Shown: positions 8,187-17,006 of the stretch, in pieces
How the letters are laid out: every line of letters begins with the position of its first letter
Numbering within the stretch: position 1 is the first letter of the stretch
DNA from: Streptomyces flavofungini
GTDB taxonomy: Bacteria; Actinomycetota; Actinomycetes; Streptomycetales; Streptomycetaceae
Length of the DNA: 64,000 nt
Direction: 5' to 3'
Assembly: GCF_030388665.1 (NCBI RefSeq)
Contig: NZ_CP128846.1
Location: forward strand, 5,902,501 to 5,966,500
Notes under the pieces: generated by a model
What the model saw: the letters and a program-made list of their open reading frames with translations, nothing else
Databases searched by the model: none
Told to the model about the DNA's origin: nothing
Program-made: the position numbers and the translations under genes

Positions 8187-8870
8187 GTGACGGGCCCGGA
8201 TCCGGACGCAGGCCCGCACCCGCCCGGGACGAGCCGTCTCGTCATGGGCGTGGCCTGGGCGTTCCTGCTCGTCGGCCTGTGGCTGTGGGGCAACGAGATC
8301 ACCGATGTGCGCGGCGGCCTCTCCGACCCGACGACGGGCGACGTCGCCGCCGTCGGCCGCCCCGCCGGGGTCGACCTGCCGCCCGCGCACGAGCCGCTCG
8401 CCGCGGCCCGCCCGCAGCGCGTCGACGTACCGGGCCTCGGCGTCCGCGCCCCCGTCGTCGCGCGCGGTCTGGACGCGGAGGGCGCCATCGATCCGCCGCC
8501 GTTCGCGCAGCCGGGTGTCGTGGGCTGGTACGGGGGCGGGGTGCGGCCCGGCGCGCGCGGCACCTCCCTGTTCGTCGGGCACGTCGACACTGAGTCCAAG
8601 CCCGCCGTGTTCTACCACCTCAGCGCCTTGCGCCCCGGCGAGAAGGTGCGCGTGACCAGGGACGACGGTTCGGTCGCCGAGTTCACGGTGGACGACGTGC
8701 AGGTCCTCGGCCGCGACGACTTCAGCGCGCGCACGGCCTACGGCCCCCGTGAGGAGGGTCGGGCCGAACTGCGCCTGATCACCTGCGGCGGCACCTTCGA
8801 CCGCGCGAGCCGCACCTACTCGGCCAACGTGGTCGTGTCCGCCTACCTCACCGGGGCCAAGGGGGCATAG
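8187..8870 (+). CDS. Class F sortase
   Basis: A 227-residue transpeptidase with one N-terminal transmembrane anchor (about residues 18-36) and an extracellular catalytic domain. The catalytic triad is visible: histidine in LFVGHVDT, cysteine in LRLITCGG and arginine in ASRTYS. Sequence pattern and small size fit class F, the actinobacterial class. The GTG start at 8187 is preceded by GGAG inside the end of the upstream gene. Class F sortases usually stand alone or beside one secreted protein, as here, and their sorting signals are poorly defined. Confidence 0.88.
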   Translation: MTGPDPDAGPHPPGTSRLVMGVAWAFLLVGLWLWGNEITDVRGGLSDPTTGDVAAVGRPAGVDLPPAHEPLAAARPQRVDVPGLGVRAPVVARGLDAEGAIDPPPFAQPGVVGWYGGGVRPGARGTSLFVGHVDTESKPAVFYHLSALRPGEKVRVTRDDGSVAEFTVDDVQVLGRDDFSARTAYGPREEGRAELRLITCGGTFDRASRTYSANVVVSAYLTGAKGA

Positions 8871-8934
8871 CCGCCGGCCCGCCGGAGCCGCGCGGCCGTG
8901 GCCGCTGACCCGCGGGAGCCGCGCGGCCCCAGCC

Positions 8935-9825
8935 CTAACTCGCCGGCGCCGCCGAGCCGTAGCCCGACGCATCGGCCGTGACCGGCTCCTTCGTCCGCAG
9001 GGCGCGCAGCCCGAGGCCGCCGAACACGACCGCGAACACCGCCCACATCAGCACGTGCGACGCCAGGGACAGCATCCTGAAGTCCCACAGCAGGGTCGCG
9101 CTGACCGGGACCGGGTCGGGGTTGTCGGGCAGCGCCCACAGGAGCGCGAGGACCGCCACCGCCGTCACGGCAGCCGCGCACTGCCGCACCGGTACGGGGC
9201 GCGTGGCGAGGCGCACGTACACCTGCCACACCAGGAACATGCCGAGCACGCCGAGGGCGACCGCGCCGAGCCACATCTCCTGCCGGTCGCCCACGGTGCC
9301 CGCGTCCCCGACCCCGGGCGGGGCCGCCGGATAGCGCAGCGCGGGGAACAGCGAGACGGCGCAGAACGCGGCCGCGCAGAACGCGAGGGCGCGCGGCCAC
9401 GGGTTGCCGCGCGGATCACGCCGGTGCACGAGCGCGTACGCGACGGCGAACAGCACGCCGATCGCGATGCCCGCCACGACCAGGGCGATCACCAGGCCCG
9501 CGTGCTGGGTGGAGCGCGAGAACAGCTCCTCGTGGTGCTGGACGGCGCCACCCGCGGGCTCGTGCTCGTGCGAGCGGGCCTCCTCGGCGCGGATCGCCTT
9601 GTCCATCAGGGGTTCGGCGAGCAGCAGCGAGAACAGCCCGGCGACCAGGCCGCCGAGCGCTCCGGCGACCATCCCGCGACCGAGCAGCGGCAGCACGGGG
9701 GAGCGCCCGGACTCGCGGGACGCGGATGTATCAGTGGTTTCGGGCGACTTGGGGGGTTCGCCGGTGGGGTCGGGGGAAGTGCGGGGAGCGGTGGGAGAGT
9801 TCGGGGACTTCGGGGACGTCGGCAT
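8935..9825 (-). CDS. cbtA: CbtA family cobalt transporter subunit
   Basis: A 296-residue membrane protein with several hydrophobic segments and the CbtA hallmark LLAEPLMDKAIRAEEA near residues 67-82, followed by a histidine-rich loop (HEHEPAGGAVQHHEE) suited to metal binding. The first 45 residues are a Ser/Pro-rich extension not seen in typical CbtA, so the true start may lie further in. It begins 17 bases after cbtB, so both are read from one transcript under the B12 riboswitch. With CbtB it is thought to import cobalt for cobalamin synthesis. Confidence 0.88.
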   Translation of the reverse strand: MPTSPKSPNSPTAPRTSPDPTGEPPKSPETTDTSASRESGRSPVLPLLGRGMVAGALGGLVAGLFSLLLAEPLMDKAIRAEEARSHEHEPAGGAVQHHEELFSRSTQHAGLVIALVVAGIAIGVLFAVAYALVHRRDPRGNPWPRALAFCAAAFCAVSLFPALRYPAAPPGVGDAGTVGDRQEMWLGAVALGVLGMFLVWQVYVRLATRPVPVRQCAAAVTAVAVLALLWALPDNPDPVPVSATLLWDFRMLSLASHVLMWAVFAVVFGGLGLRALRTKEPVTADASGYGSAAPAS

Positions 9826-9842
9826 GGTGCGCGCGGCCCCGA

Positions 9843-10073
9843 TCAGTGGCAGGGAGCACCGAAGAGGTGCCGGCCGTCGTGAGCGAACTCGTGCAGGTAG
9901 TCGCCGGTCGCCGAGATCAGCGAGCCGTTGTCCATGAAGACGGCGTAGAGAGCGATCAGCGCGACGATCGCGGCGGCCGCCGCGATGAGCCAGTCACGGG
10001 TCTCGATCGTCGCGGACTGTATCGCCGCGGTGTCGGTGTGTGCCGGGCCGTGGGCAGGCGTAGCAGTGGACAT
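9843..10073 (-). CDS. cbtB: CbtB family cobalt transporter subunit
   Basis: A 76-residue protein with one transmembrane segment (about residues 29-47) and the characteristic C-terminal motif HEFAHDGRHLFGAPCH, whose histidines and cysteine are proposed to bind cobalt. The start at 10073 has AAGGAG at 10086-10081. Its leader contains a cobalamin riboswitch and a hairpin that can cover this ribosome site, so synthesis should fall when B12 is plentiful. cbtA follows immediately. Confidence 0.9.
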   Translation of the reverse strand: MSTATPAHGPAHTDTAAIQSATIETRDWLIAAAAAIVALIALYAVFMDNGSLISATGDYLHEFAHDGRHLFGAPCH

Positions 10074-10080
10074 AGGTGCT

Positions 10081-10115
10081 CTCCTTATGGGGTTTCCACG
10101 CCCCATGACAGGAGG
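10081..10115 (-). promoter_or_regulatory. Riboswitch expression platform: ribosome-site sequestering hairpin
   Basis: Reading the minus strand, CTCCT (10114-10110) can pair with the cbtB ribosome site AGGAG (10085-10081), stacked on an inner hairpin ATGGGG...CCCCAT (10106-10087). This would hide the ribosome site, suggesting translational control. The alternative ligand-free fold was not worked out. Confidence 0.5.
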
Positions 10116-10238
10116 ACGACGGGTCAGTTCCTGACTTCCGCGCGCGGGTGAGCGGTGACTCGCGCGGGGTAACAGTGGCGGGACCGTCCCGGAGTCGCAC
10201 CGGGTTCCTGGCAACCGTCGCCTCGATGTATGGACTTG
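10108..10238 (-). ncRNA. Cobalamin (B12) riboswitch
   Basis: On the minus strand the leader shows the conserved cobalamin riboswitch core in order: GCCAGGAA..CCGGTGCGACTCCGG (about 10212-10188), the ACGGTCCCGCCACTG B12 box (10187-10173), and the downstream GGAAGTCAGGAACTGACC element (10140-10122). Spacing is normal. It sits between a good promoter and cbtB, a cobalt transporter gene commonly controlled by this element. Confidence 0.9.
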
Positions 10239-10246
10239 TCGCCCGG

Positions 10247-10276
10247 AGAGTCCCAGGTGGTCATGGACACTGTCAA
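10247..10276 (-). promoter_or_regulatory. Candidate promoter of the riboswitch-cbtBA transcript
   Basis: A perfect -35 hexamer TTGACA (10276-10271, minus strand) is followed after 18 bases by GACTCT (10252-10247), a weak -10. Transcription would start about 10240, just upstream of the riboswitch. Confidence 0.4.
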
Positions 10277-10604
10277 CCAGCCCGCGCGCCCCTGACATGG
10301 GGGCTTGTGCGCACGGCGCGCACCCCGGCGCGCGGTGGGCGCGGGCACAACCCGGCCCGGCCAACGACCCGCTCCCCCCGGAGTCGTCGACCGGGCTGGT
10401 CCTCGACCGCGCGCGCTCGAGCTGCGGGAGGAACCCGGCGTCGGCACGGGAGGCCTTGGTTGGTCCCAACGGTTCTGATGGGTCCAGGCGGTGCGAAAAG
10501 GCAACTCCGACCGGGGGCTTGGGCCGTTAGGACTGACTCTAGAGCGGAAGGCGGCCCCGGCCTAGAGGGCTTTTGGCGCCAAGTGCTCGGCGAGTTCTGG
10601 CGGC
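10277..10604. other. Non-coding gap upstream of the riboswitch promoter
   Basis: No gene is supported here. The stretch lies downstream of the GAF-ANTAR gene and upstream of the cbt promoter, both on the minus strand. It should contain the regulator's terminator, but I see no clear hairpin with a U-run and no repeats shared with the rest of the window. Confidence 0.5.
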
Positions 10605-11381
10605 TTACGAGCCCTCTCCGCGCAACGTCGCGTCGTCCAGGGCGCCTTCGATCACCATTCCCGCGACGACGTCCAGCACCAGGCGCTCCCGGCGCGCGTG
10701 CCGCCGCAGCGCCTCGAAGGCCACGTCCAGACCGGTCCGCCAGCGCTCGGCCAGGATCCCCTTGGCCTGCTCGATGCGGATCCTGCTGGTCAGGGCGACC
10801 TGTAGCTGCTGGGAGAGGTCGCGGTACGTGGCGTACGCGCGGTGGTTGCGCAACCCGACCCCGGCGGCGTCGGCGAGCGCCTGCGCGAGCACCAACGCGC
10901 TGTCCTCTTCGCCCTCTTGCGGACGGCCGTCGGGCCGGTTCCCGTTCGGCGACCGGGCGGCGAAGACGTTGAGCGCGCCGAGCACCCGCTCGCGGGCCCG
11001 CAGCGGCACCGCGAACGTGGCCTCCACGCCCCGCGCGCGGGCCCGCTTCGTGAAGTCCGGCCAGCGGGCGAGCGCGTCGGCGGAGGCGAGCAGGACGGGC
11101 GGCACGGGGGTGCCGGTGCCGTACGACTCCAGGCAGGGGCCCTCTGCCGCCTGGGCTTCGAGGAGGTCCCTGGCCAGCTCACCGCCCTTGTCGCTGACGG
11201 CGAGGCCGACGGCGCCGCCGCCGTCGGCGTACACCACGCCCACGGCCAGGGCTCCGAGGAGTTCGGCGCAGTGCTGGCTGACGCGGCGCAGGTGGCGCTC
11301 CACGTCGAAGTCGTCGGCGGCGGTGTCGGCGGCTTCGATGAGGATCTGTGCCAGCCTGCGCGCTGGGGTGCGGTCCAGCAT
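10605..11381 (-). CDS. GAF-ANTAR RNA-binding antiterminator
   Basis: A 258-residue two-domain regulator. Residues about 20-170 form a GAF sensor domain; the last 60 residues are an ANTAR domain with the typical core SRIRIEQAKGILAERW, which binds paired hairpins in nascent RNA to prevent termination. Such proteins are abundant in Streptomyces and usually act far from their own gene. It is transcribed away from cslZ. No ligand can be inferred, and no ANTAR hairpin pair was identified in the window. Confidence 0.85.
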   Translation of the reverse strand: MLDRTPARRLAQILIEAADTAADDFDVERHLRRVSQHCAELLGALAVGVVYADGGGAVGLAVSDKGGELARDLLEAQAAEGPCLESYGTGTPVPPVLLASADALARWPDFTKRARARGVEATFAVPLRARERVLGALNVFAARSPNGNRPDGRPQEGEEDSALVLAQALADAAGVGLRNHRAYATYRDLSQQLQVALTSRIRIEQAKGILAERWRTGLDVAFEALRRHARRERLVLDVVAGMVIEGALDDATLRGEGS

Positions 11382-11541
11382 GAGTCTCCTTCGGGCCCGC
11401 CCCCCACGGCCCCTCGCCTACCCAGCTTCGGCGGGCTGTAACAGGTCACCAACAGGTGTGTCGCCGGGCCTGCCGGGCCTCGTGGGCCGCACCCGGTTAT
11501 GTCAGGATTGAGCACCGGACAGTGCACCCGAGGGGGAGTGG

Positions 11542-12591
11542 ATGTACCGCAAAAACACAGGTCGCGCGCGGGGCTACGCGGCCAGGGGGGTGTCCGTGAC
11601 GGTGGCGCTCGCGGGGGCCGCGCTGCTGCTTTCCGGGTGTTCGTCGGACGGTGACGGCAAGGAGGAGGAGGGCTCCGGCAACGGCGTCAGCCAACAGCCC
11701 AAGGGCAAGGACCCGTTCTGGGTCAACCCCGAGGGGAACGCCGCCAAGCAGGTCGCCGCGTACGAGAAGGACGGCAAGAAGGACGAGGCCGAGCAGATCC
11801 GCAAGATCGCCGAGCAGCCCGTCGGCGAGTGGATCGGCCCGGAGAAGCCCGAGGAGGAGGTCCGCGGGTACACGGAGGCCGCCGAGAAGGCCGACCGGGA
11901 CGCCCTCCTCGTCCTCTACAACATCCCGCACCGCGACTGCGGCCAGTTCTCCAAGGGCGGCGCCGCCGACGGCAACGCCTACCGCGCCTGGATCGACGCC
12001 GTGGCCAAGGGCATCGGCGAGCGGCACGCCACGGTCGTCCTGGAGCCGGACGCGGTCCTGCACATGGTCGACAGGTGCACGCCCGAGCAGTTCCACGAGG
12101 AGCGCTACGACCTCCTCAAGGGCGCCGTCGCCAAGCTCAAGTCCCTGAAGAACACGAAGGTCTACCTCGACGCGGGCAACGCGGGGTGGTCTCAGCCCGA
12201 CTCGCTGTACGAGCCCTTGAAGCGCTCCGGCGTCGAGCTGGCCGACGGGTTCTCCGTGAACGTCTCCAACTTCCAGACCACGGAGGCCAGCAAGGCCTAC
12301 GGCAAGACGCTGTCCTCCAAGGTCGGCGGCAAGCCGTTCATCATCGACACGAGCCGCAATGGGCGCGGGCCCTATACGGGCAAGGGCAAGGACCCTTGGT
12401 GCAACCCGCCCGGGCGGGCCCTGGGCGAGGCTCCCACCGTCGACACCGGCGATGACCTCGTCGACGCGTATGTGTGGGTCAAGCGGCCCGGTGAGTCCGA
12501 CGGGACGTGTCGCGGTGGCCCGCAGGCCGGCCAGTGGTTCCCCGAGTACGCGCTCGCGCTGGCGAAGGCCAGTGAGCAGGGCGCCCCGTAA
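11542..12591 (+). CDS. cslZ: GH6 family endoglucanase lipoprotein (CslZ)
   Basis: A 349-residue secreted glycoside hydrolase of family 6. The lipobox LLLSGC (cysteine near residue 33) predicts a surface lipoprotein. The catalytic domain shows the early aspartate motif LYNIPHRDCGQF and the acid motif VVLEPDAV, both GH6 signatures. It sits tail-to-tail with glxA-cslA, the synthase and oxidase of the cellulose-like polymer made at hyphal tips, and a GH6 enzyme (CslZ) is a known member of that locus, probably trimming the nascent glucan. The last codons and the stop lie inside a dyad repeat (12581-12712), so the native C-terminus may have been altered by it. Confidence 0.85.
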   Translation: MYRKNTGRARGYAARGVSVTVALAGAALLLSGCSSDGDGKEEEGSGNGVSQQPKGKDPFWVNPEGNAAKQVAAYEKDGKKDEAEQIRKIAEQPVGEWIGPEKPEEEVRGYTEAAEKADRDALLVLYNIPHRDCGQFSKGGAADGNAYRAWIDAVAKGIGERHATVVLEPDAVLHMVDRCTPEQFHEERYDLLKGAVAKLKSLKNTKVYLDAGNAGWSQPDSLYEPLKRSGVELADGFSVNVSNFQTTEASKAYGKTLSSKVGGKPFIIDTSRNGRGPYTGKGKDPWCNPPGRALGEAPTVDTGDDLVDAYVWVKRPGESDGTCRGGPQAGQWFPEYALALAKASEQGAP

Positions 12592-12712
12592 GGGCGCGGG
12601 GAACTGCGCGACCAGCCACAGCGAAAGCCGCAGTCGCGTCTGCCGAGTGACCTGGCAGACGCGACTGCGGCTTTTCTCGCGCTGAGCGCGCAGTTACCCG
12701 CGCTTACGGGGC
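12581..12712. repeat. Dyad repeat, likely bidirectional terminator (copy 2)
   Basis: Same family as 7399-7534: the outer arms contain GGGCGCGGGGAACTGCGCG and a slightly diverged complement, and the inner stem has 19-base perfect arms (AGCCGCAGTCGCGTCTGCC and complement, about 12626-12672). It sits between convergent cslZ and glxA. Its first 11 bases encode the end of CslZ including the TAA stop. Confidence 0.72.
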
Positions 12713-12717
12713 TCGCC

Positions 12718-14655
12718 TCACGGGACGTGTACCCACTGGGCCTTGCTGGGCGTGCCCTCCTCGTTCGTCACGAAGAGCATGTACCAGCCGGACTCGACCA
12801 GGCTGCGGTTCTTCGGGACGGTGACCGTGATCCCCTTCGCGGTCTTCTTCATGTCGAGGGCGATGGACGTCTGGTCGATGTCCGTCACATGGGTCGTGGC
12901 GCTGGGCCGGATCAGCCGGGCCTTCTTGATCGACGAGGCGTCGGACGTCGGGAACGTCCCGGACCCGCCGCGCGCGATCTTCTTCGGGCCCGCGCCCAGG
13001 GCGGGCCGGGACCCGTGGTACAGGTACGGCGGCGTGTAGATCTCCACGCGCTGCTCGAAGACGCCCGGCTTCGTGTTGCCCTTGTCGGAGTACAGGGAGT
13101 CCGAGCCGAAGAACATCACGCGGCCGTCGGGCAGCAGGATCGAGCCCGAGTGGTAGTTGCGGCCCACGAGCGGGTCGGCGACCTTGTCGAAGGTGTTGGA
13201 CCTCGGGTCGTAGATCCGGGCCTGCTTGATGTTGGAGGCACTGCGGCCGCGGTAGTCCTCGGAGCCGCCGGAGACGAGGACGGAGTCGTCGGGGAGCACG
13301 GACGCCTGCGGGTAGCGGGTGCCCTTCTCCAGCTCCGGGCCGTCCCGGAAGCGCGGGGCGTCCTCCCGCAGGTCCACGATCCGGGTCTTCGACGAGGCCT
13401 CCTTGGACTCGCCGACGCCACCGCCGCCGACCACCATGTACCGCTGGTCCTGCGCGGGCGGCAGCTCCACCGTGTTGGAGGTCTCCAGGAGGTCCGGGTC
13501 GCTCATGCCGGGGATCTTCTTGAACTTGTTCGTCTTCAGGTCCCAGATGCCCGGGTCACGGCCGACGTCGTCGGGGCCGTAACCGGCGTTGGAGCCGGAG
13601 TAGAAGAGCTTGCCGTCGGCCATCTGGAAGATCGCCGGATAGGTCGGGAACTGCCGGACGCCCTTGGTGTACGTCCACTTCTTGGTCTTCGGGTCGTACA
13701 CCTCGTTCTTGCCCGGTACCAGCTGGCCGATCTCGTCGAGGCCGGAGAGGGAGAGCACCTTGCCGTCGGTGAGCGTGGTCAGCGTGGGATACCAGCGGGC
13801 CTCGTTCATCGGGTCGACCTTGATGTACTTCTCGGCGATCGGGTCGAACTCGAAGGTGTCCTTAATGCCCTGGAAGTCCTTCTTGTCCAGGGCGAGTTTC
13901 TGCGCGATGCCGTACGTGTTGCGGGTGTCGGCGCCGCTGAGGCCCTGCACGCGGTAGTTGTCCTGGGTGCCGGTCTCGTACTTCGCGCCGCTCTGCTGCG
14001 CCTCGACGTAGATCCGGCCGAGGCCGGGGTCGTTGCGCAGGAACTTGCCGGTCTGCTTGTCGAAGACCTTCTTCGCGCGCTCGACGACGACCGGGTCCTT
14101 CGACACGAACGTCTTGCCGTTCTTCTTGCCGGTGAACTTGGTGCCCGCGGGCAGCGTGATCGGCTTGTCCGGGTTCTCGTTGTGCACGATCATCAGGCCG
14201 CCGGCCTTGGTGACGTCGCCCTTGAGCTTCTCGTAGCGCTTGGTGCCGCCCGCGATCAGCAGCTTGCCGTCGGCGAGCTGGGTGTGGCCGGTGCAGAACA
14301 GGTCGACGGGCGTCGGGATCTTCTTGATGGTGTTCTTGACCGGGTCCCAGAGACGGGTGTCGAACTTCTTGTCGTCGAAGTTCTTCTGGTTGTTGCCGGA
14401 CCCGGCCACCATCAGGATCTTGCCGGTGTGCAGGAGCGACGCGTGGATCGTGTTCTGCCGGTACTCCTCCGGGAAGTCGATCACCTTCCAGTGGCCGTTG
14501 TCGGCCTTGTACTCCGGCTGGTTGATCTTGTAGTTGTGGTACTTCTCGGAGCCCACGCGCCACAGCCAGGGGCCGTTCATTCCGGCCAGGGCCAGTACCA
14601 CCGCCGTACCTATCGCGATCCGGCGGGCGCGGCGGCGGCTGGACGGGTCTTTCAT
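12718..14655 (-). CDS. glxA: Radical copper oxidase GlxA
   Basis: A 645-residue galactose-oxidase-like enzyme with an N-terminal signal anchor (about 12-31) and a kelch propeller. Residues expected for the mononuclear copper/radical site are present: Cys121 in LFCTGH and Tyr289 for the thioether cofactor, Trp288 stacked on it, Tyr501-His502 in RNYHSG and His589 in TTHVTD. This pattern matches Streptomyces GlxA, which oxidises the glucan made by CslA and is needed for its deposition and for aerial growth. The gene overlaps the 3' end of cslA by 4 bases, so the pair is co-translated. It is convergent with cslZ. Confidence 0.93.
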   Translation of the reverse strand: MKDPSSRRRARRIAIGTAVVLALAGMNGPWLWRVGSEKYHNYKINQPEYKADNGHWKVIDFPEEYRQNTIHASLLHTGKILMVAGSGNNQKNFDDKKFDTRLWDPVKNTIKKIPTPVDLFCTGHTQLADGKLLIAGGTKRYEKLKGDVTKAGGLMIVHNENPDKPITLPAGTKFTGKKNGKTFVSKDPVVVERAKKVFDKQTGKFLRNDPGLGRIYVEAQQSGAKYETGTQDNYRVQGLSGADTRNTYGIAQKLALDKKDFQGIKDTFEFDPIAEKYIKVDPMNEARWYPTLTTLTDGKVLSLSGLDEIGQLVPGKNEVYDPKTKKWTYTKGVRQFPTYPAIFQMADGKLFYSGSNAGYGPDDVGRDPGIWDLKTNKFKKIPGMSDPDLLETSNTVELPPAQDQRYMVVGGGGVGESKEASSKTRIVDLREDAPRFRDGPELEKGTRYPQASVLPDDSVLVSGGSEDYRGRSASNIKQARIYDPRSNTFDKVADPLVGRNYHSGSILLPDGRVMFFGSDSLYSDKGNTKPGVFEQRVEIYTPPYLYHGSRPALGAGPKKIARGGSGTFPTSDASSIKKARLIRPSATTHVTDIDQTSIALDMKKTAKGITVTVPKNRSLVESGWYMLFVTNEEGTPSKAQWVHVP

Positions 14656-16682
14656 TGTTCGTGGCTCCCGAGGGCGATCTGCTTGGTCTCGTCATTCGAG
14701 GCCCAACTGGGCTTCTGCTGCGGCCCGTGCGGTGCGGGGCGCGCGTGCGGTGGCGCGGAGTGCGGCGCGTACTGCTGGTGCGGGTACGGCTGCTGGTTCT
14801 GACCGGAGTACGCGGCCTGCTGCGGGAAGGGCTGCGGGGCGGGCACGGTCGGGGCGGCGTGCCGGGGCTCGGCCCGGCCCGCGGCGGGAGCGGCGGACTT
14901 CTTCTTCTCCTGGCGCATGCCGTGCCGCCAGGCGAAGATCGGCGCGGCCGTGATGAGCAGCGCGAACGTGGCCCAGATGATCATCGCGGGATGCGCGTGG
15001 TCGTACACGTACGCCGCCGCTATGGACCCGGCGAAGACCAGGATGAAGAACAAGTGGATGCGGAACGTGCCGAACAGCGTGTCCGGGCTCGCCGAGTCGC
15101 CCTTGGGCGTGACGACGAACTTGGACTTGCGGCGCAGCGCGGCGTCCATCAGGGAGCGCGCGTAGATCGGCGCTGACAGCGCCGACATCACCATGCCCGC
15201 GACACCGCCGGAGCCCTCGGGCTCGTGCGGGGAGACGTTGTGGCGGCGGTTCCAGACGTACAGGCCGATCTGCAGCGCCGACGCGTTGCCGTACAGCATC
15301 AGCCAGATGGTCGGGTCGATGTTCACGCCGGAGGCGCCGAGGCCGAGGAACAGGGCGCAGCTGAGGGCCGCGAGGATCCAGTTCAGCGCGGACATCGGGT
15401 AGAAGATGACCATCATCGTGTAGTTGAAGAACCGTCCCGGCGGGAGCGTGAACGGTGCCTTCCAGAACTGCTTGAGGATGGTCTCGTAGGTGCCGCGCGA
15501 CCAGCGGAGCTGCTGGGTGAAGAAGTCCGTCCAGGCGTTGGGGCCCTCGCCGACGGCGAGCACGTCCGGGGTGTAGACCGACTTCCACTTCTTGCCCGTC
15601 GCCGGGTTCTTGTGGCGGTGGATCTCGAAGCCCGTCGCCATGTCCTCGGTGATCGAGTCGTACAGACCGCCGATCTGCTTCAGGGCGCTGATGCGCACCG
15701 CGTTGGACGTGCCGACGAACATCGGGGAGCCGTAGGCGTTGCCCGCGCGCTGGATCAGGGCGTGAAAGAGGAACTGCTGGGACTCGGCTGCCTTGGTGAC
15801 GAACGTGTCGTAGTTGCCGTACACCTGCGGGCCGATGACGAAGCCGACGTCCGGGTCGCGGAAGAAGCCGAGCATCCGCTCCAGGTAGTTGGGCATCGGG
15901 ACGTGGTCGGTGTCCACGGAGGCGAAGTAGTCGTAGTCGTCGCCGTGCGCGTCCAGCCAGGCGTTGTAGTTGCCGTGCTTGGTCTTGGCGCGGTGCGGGC
16001 CCTTGGCCTGGTTCCACTTGGCGATGCCCTTGCGGGAGAAGTGGTGCACGCCGAGGCGCGCGCAGACCGCCTTCACCTCCGGGTCGTCGCCCTCGTCGAG
16101 CAGCCAGATGTGCAGGAGCCCCCGGTGGCGCAATTTCACCGCCGCTTCCAGGGTCTTCGTCACCATTTCGATCGGCTCCTTGCCGGGCACGAACGAGGTG
16201 AGGAAGGCCACGCGGGTGCCGTTCTCGGGCACCACGGGGATCGGGTCGCGGGCGACGAGGGTGGCGTGCGCATTCGACAAGACGTTCATGCAGCGGAAGA
16301 ACTCGATCAGGCCGATCGAGACGAGCATGACAACGTCGAGCACGGGCAGCCAGTCGTGCGCGACGTAGTCGCGCTCCGTCCAGTGCTCGGGCTGCAGCAG
16401 CCAGGCGAGCAGGACGAGGGAGAGCAGCGGGGCCGCGCCGAGCATCAGCGCGGCGCGCAGGCGGTGCGGCTCCTGGGACAGCAGCGAGCGGTACTGGACC
16501 TTGTACGGCTTCGCCGGGTCCGGCTGGGTGAGGGGCCCGGCGAGTCGGCTGTAGTGCTCGTAGTCGTACCGTGGCAGCGATTTCTTGATGCGTCTGAAGC
16601 CGCCCGTGCGGTTCGAGAGGACCCGCAGCTGGGTCGTCTGGGACGGGTCGTTGCTGCCCTGCCCCGTCGGCGTCGACGTCAT
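14652..16682 (-). CDS. cslA: Cellulose synthase-like glycosyltransferase CslA
   Basis: A 676-residue family 2 processive glycosyltransferase. Two transmembrane segments (about 77-96 and 114-132) precede the cytosolic GT2 domain, which shows the D,D,D,QxxRW pattern: DEGDD, SVDTDHVP, TED and QQLRWSRG. At least four further transmembrane segments follow, then a Pro/Gln/His-rich tail of about 80 residues. It should polymerise a beta-glucan and export it at the hyphal tip. The start at 16682 has GGGGGA seven bases before it. glxA follows with a 4-base overlap. Confidence 0.93.
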   Translation of the reverse strand: MTSTPTGQGSNDPSQTTQLRVLSNRTGGFRRIKKSLPRYDYEHYSRLAGPLTQPDPAKPYKVQYRSLLSQEPHRLRAALMLGAAPLLSLVLLAWLLQPEHWTERDYVAHDWLPVLDVVMLVSIGLIEFFRCMNVLSNAHATLVARDPIPVVPENGTRVAFLTSFVPGKEPIEMVTKTLEAAVKLRHRGLLHIWLLDEGDDPEVKAVCARLGVHHFSRKGIAKWNQAKGPHRAKTKHGNYNAWLDAHGDDYDYFASVDTDHVPMPNYLERMLGFFRDPDVGFVIGPQVYGNYDTFVTKAAESQQFLFHALIQRAGNAYGSPMFVGTSNAVRISALKQIGGLYDSITEDMATGFEIHRHKNPATGKKWKSVYTPDVLAVGEGPNAWTDFFTQQLRWSRGTYETILKQFWKAPFTLPPGRFFNYTMMVIFYPMSALNWILAALSCALFLGLGASGVNIDPTIWLMLYGNASALQIGLYVWNRRHNVSPHEPEGSGGVAGMVMSALSAPIYARSLMDAALRRKSKFVVTPKGDSASPDTLFGTFRIHLFFILVFAGSIAAAYVYDHAHPAMIIWATFALLITAAPIFAWRHGMRQEKKKSAAPAAGRAEPRHAAPTVPAPQPFPQQAAYSGQNQQPYPHQQYAPHSAPPHARPAPHGPQQKPSWASNDETKQIALGSHEQ

Positions 16683-17006
16683 CAGTCATCCCCCCGCACG
16701 CGATCGCCCGCGTGTTCGTCGGTCCTGTGTCCGCCCGGTCCCCCTCGACCTTCGCGGACGCATCAGTGGCAGGCCACCTTCCCGTAGGACAGCGAAAGGC
16801 GACCTTCCGGTTGCATGATGCCCCCCTCGGCATCCGTTCATGAACGCGGGGACCCCCGTCCAGGCGTTCACGCGGGTTCTCTCAGCGCCGGCGTGCGAGC
16901 CCCCCAACTGCCCTGTACCGCACGCCTCATGAGAGCCGGGCCGTGCCCGAGCCTCCCGTCAGGGTTCTACGCGCCTAATCATGATCGCAAGAGCGAAACA
17001 AGCAGT
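16683..17006. other. cslA upstream region
   Basis: A 324-base gap between the cslA start and the end of the FadR-type regulator gene. It must carry the cslA-glxA promoter. It contains a perfect 10-base palindrome GTTCATGAAC (16836-16845) with a second GTTCA about 30 bases further, and an AT-richer patch near 16976-17020. No coding sequence is supported, and I cannot assign a regulator to the palindrome. Confidence 0.4.

Noticed and set aside
12727..14802. A 691-codon open frame antisense to glxA
   Set aside because: glxA has the full set of copper-site residues on the opposite strand; the antisense translation has no motif and atypical composition.
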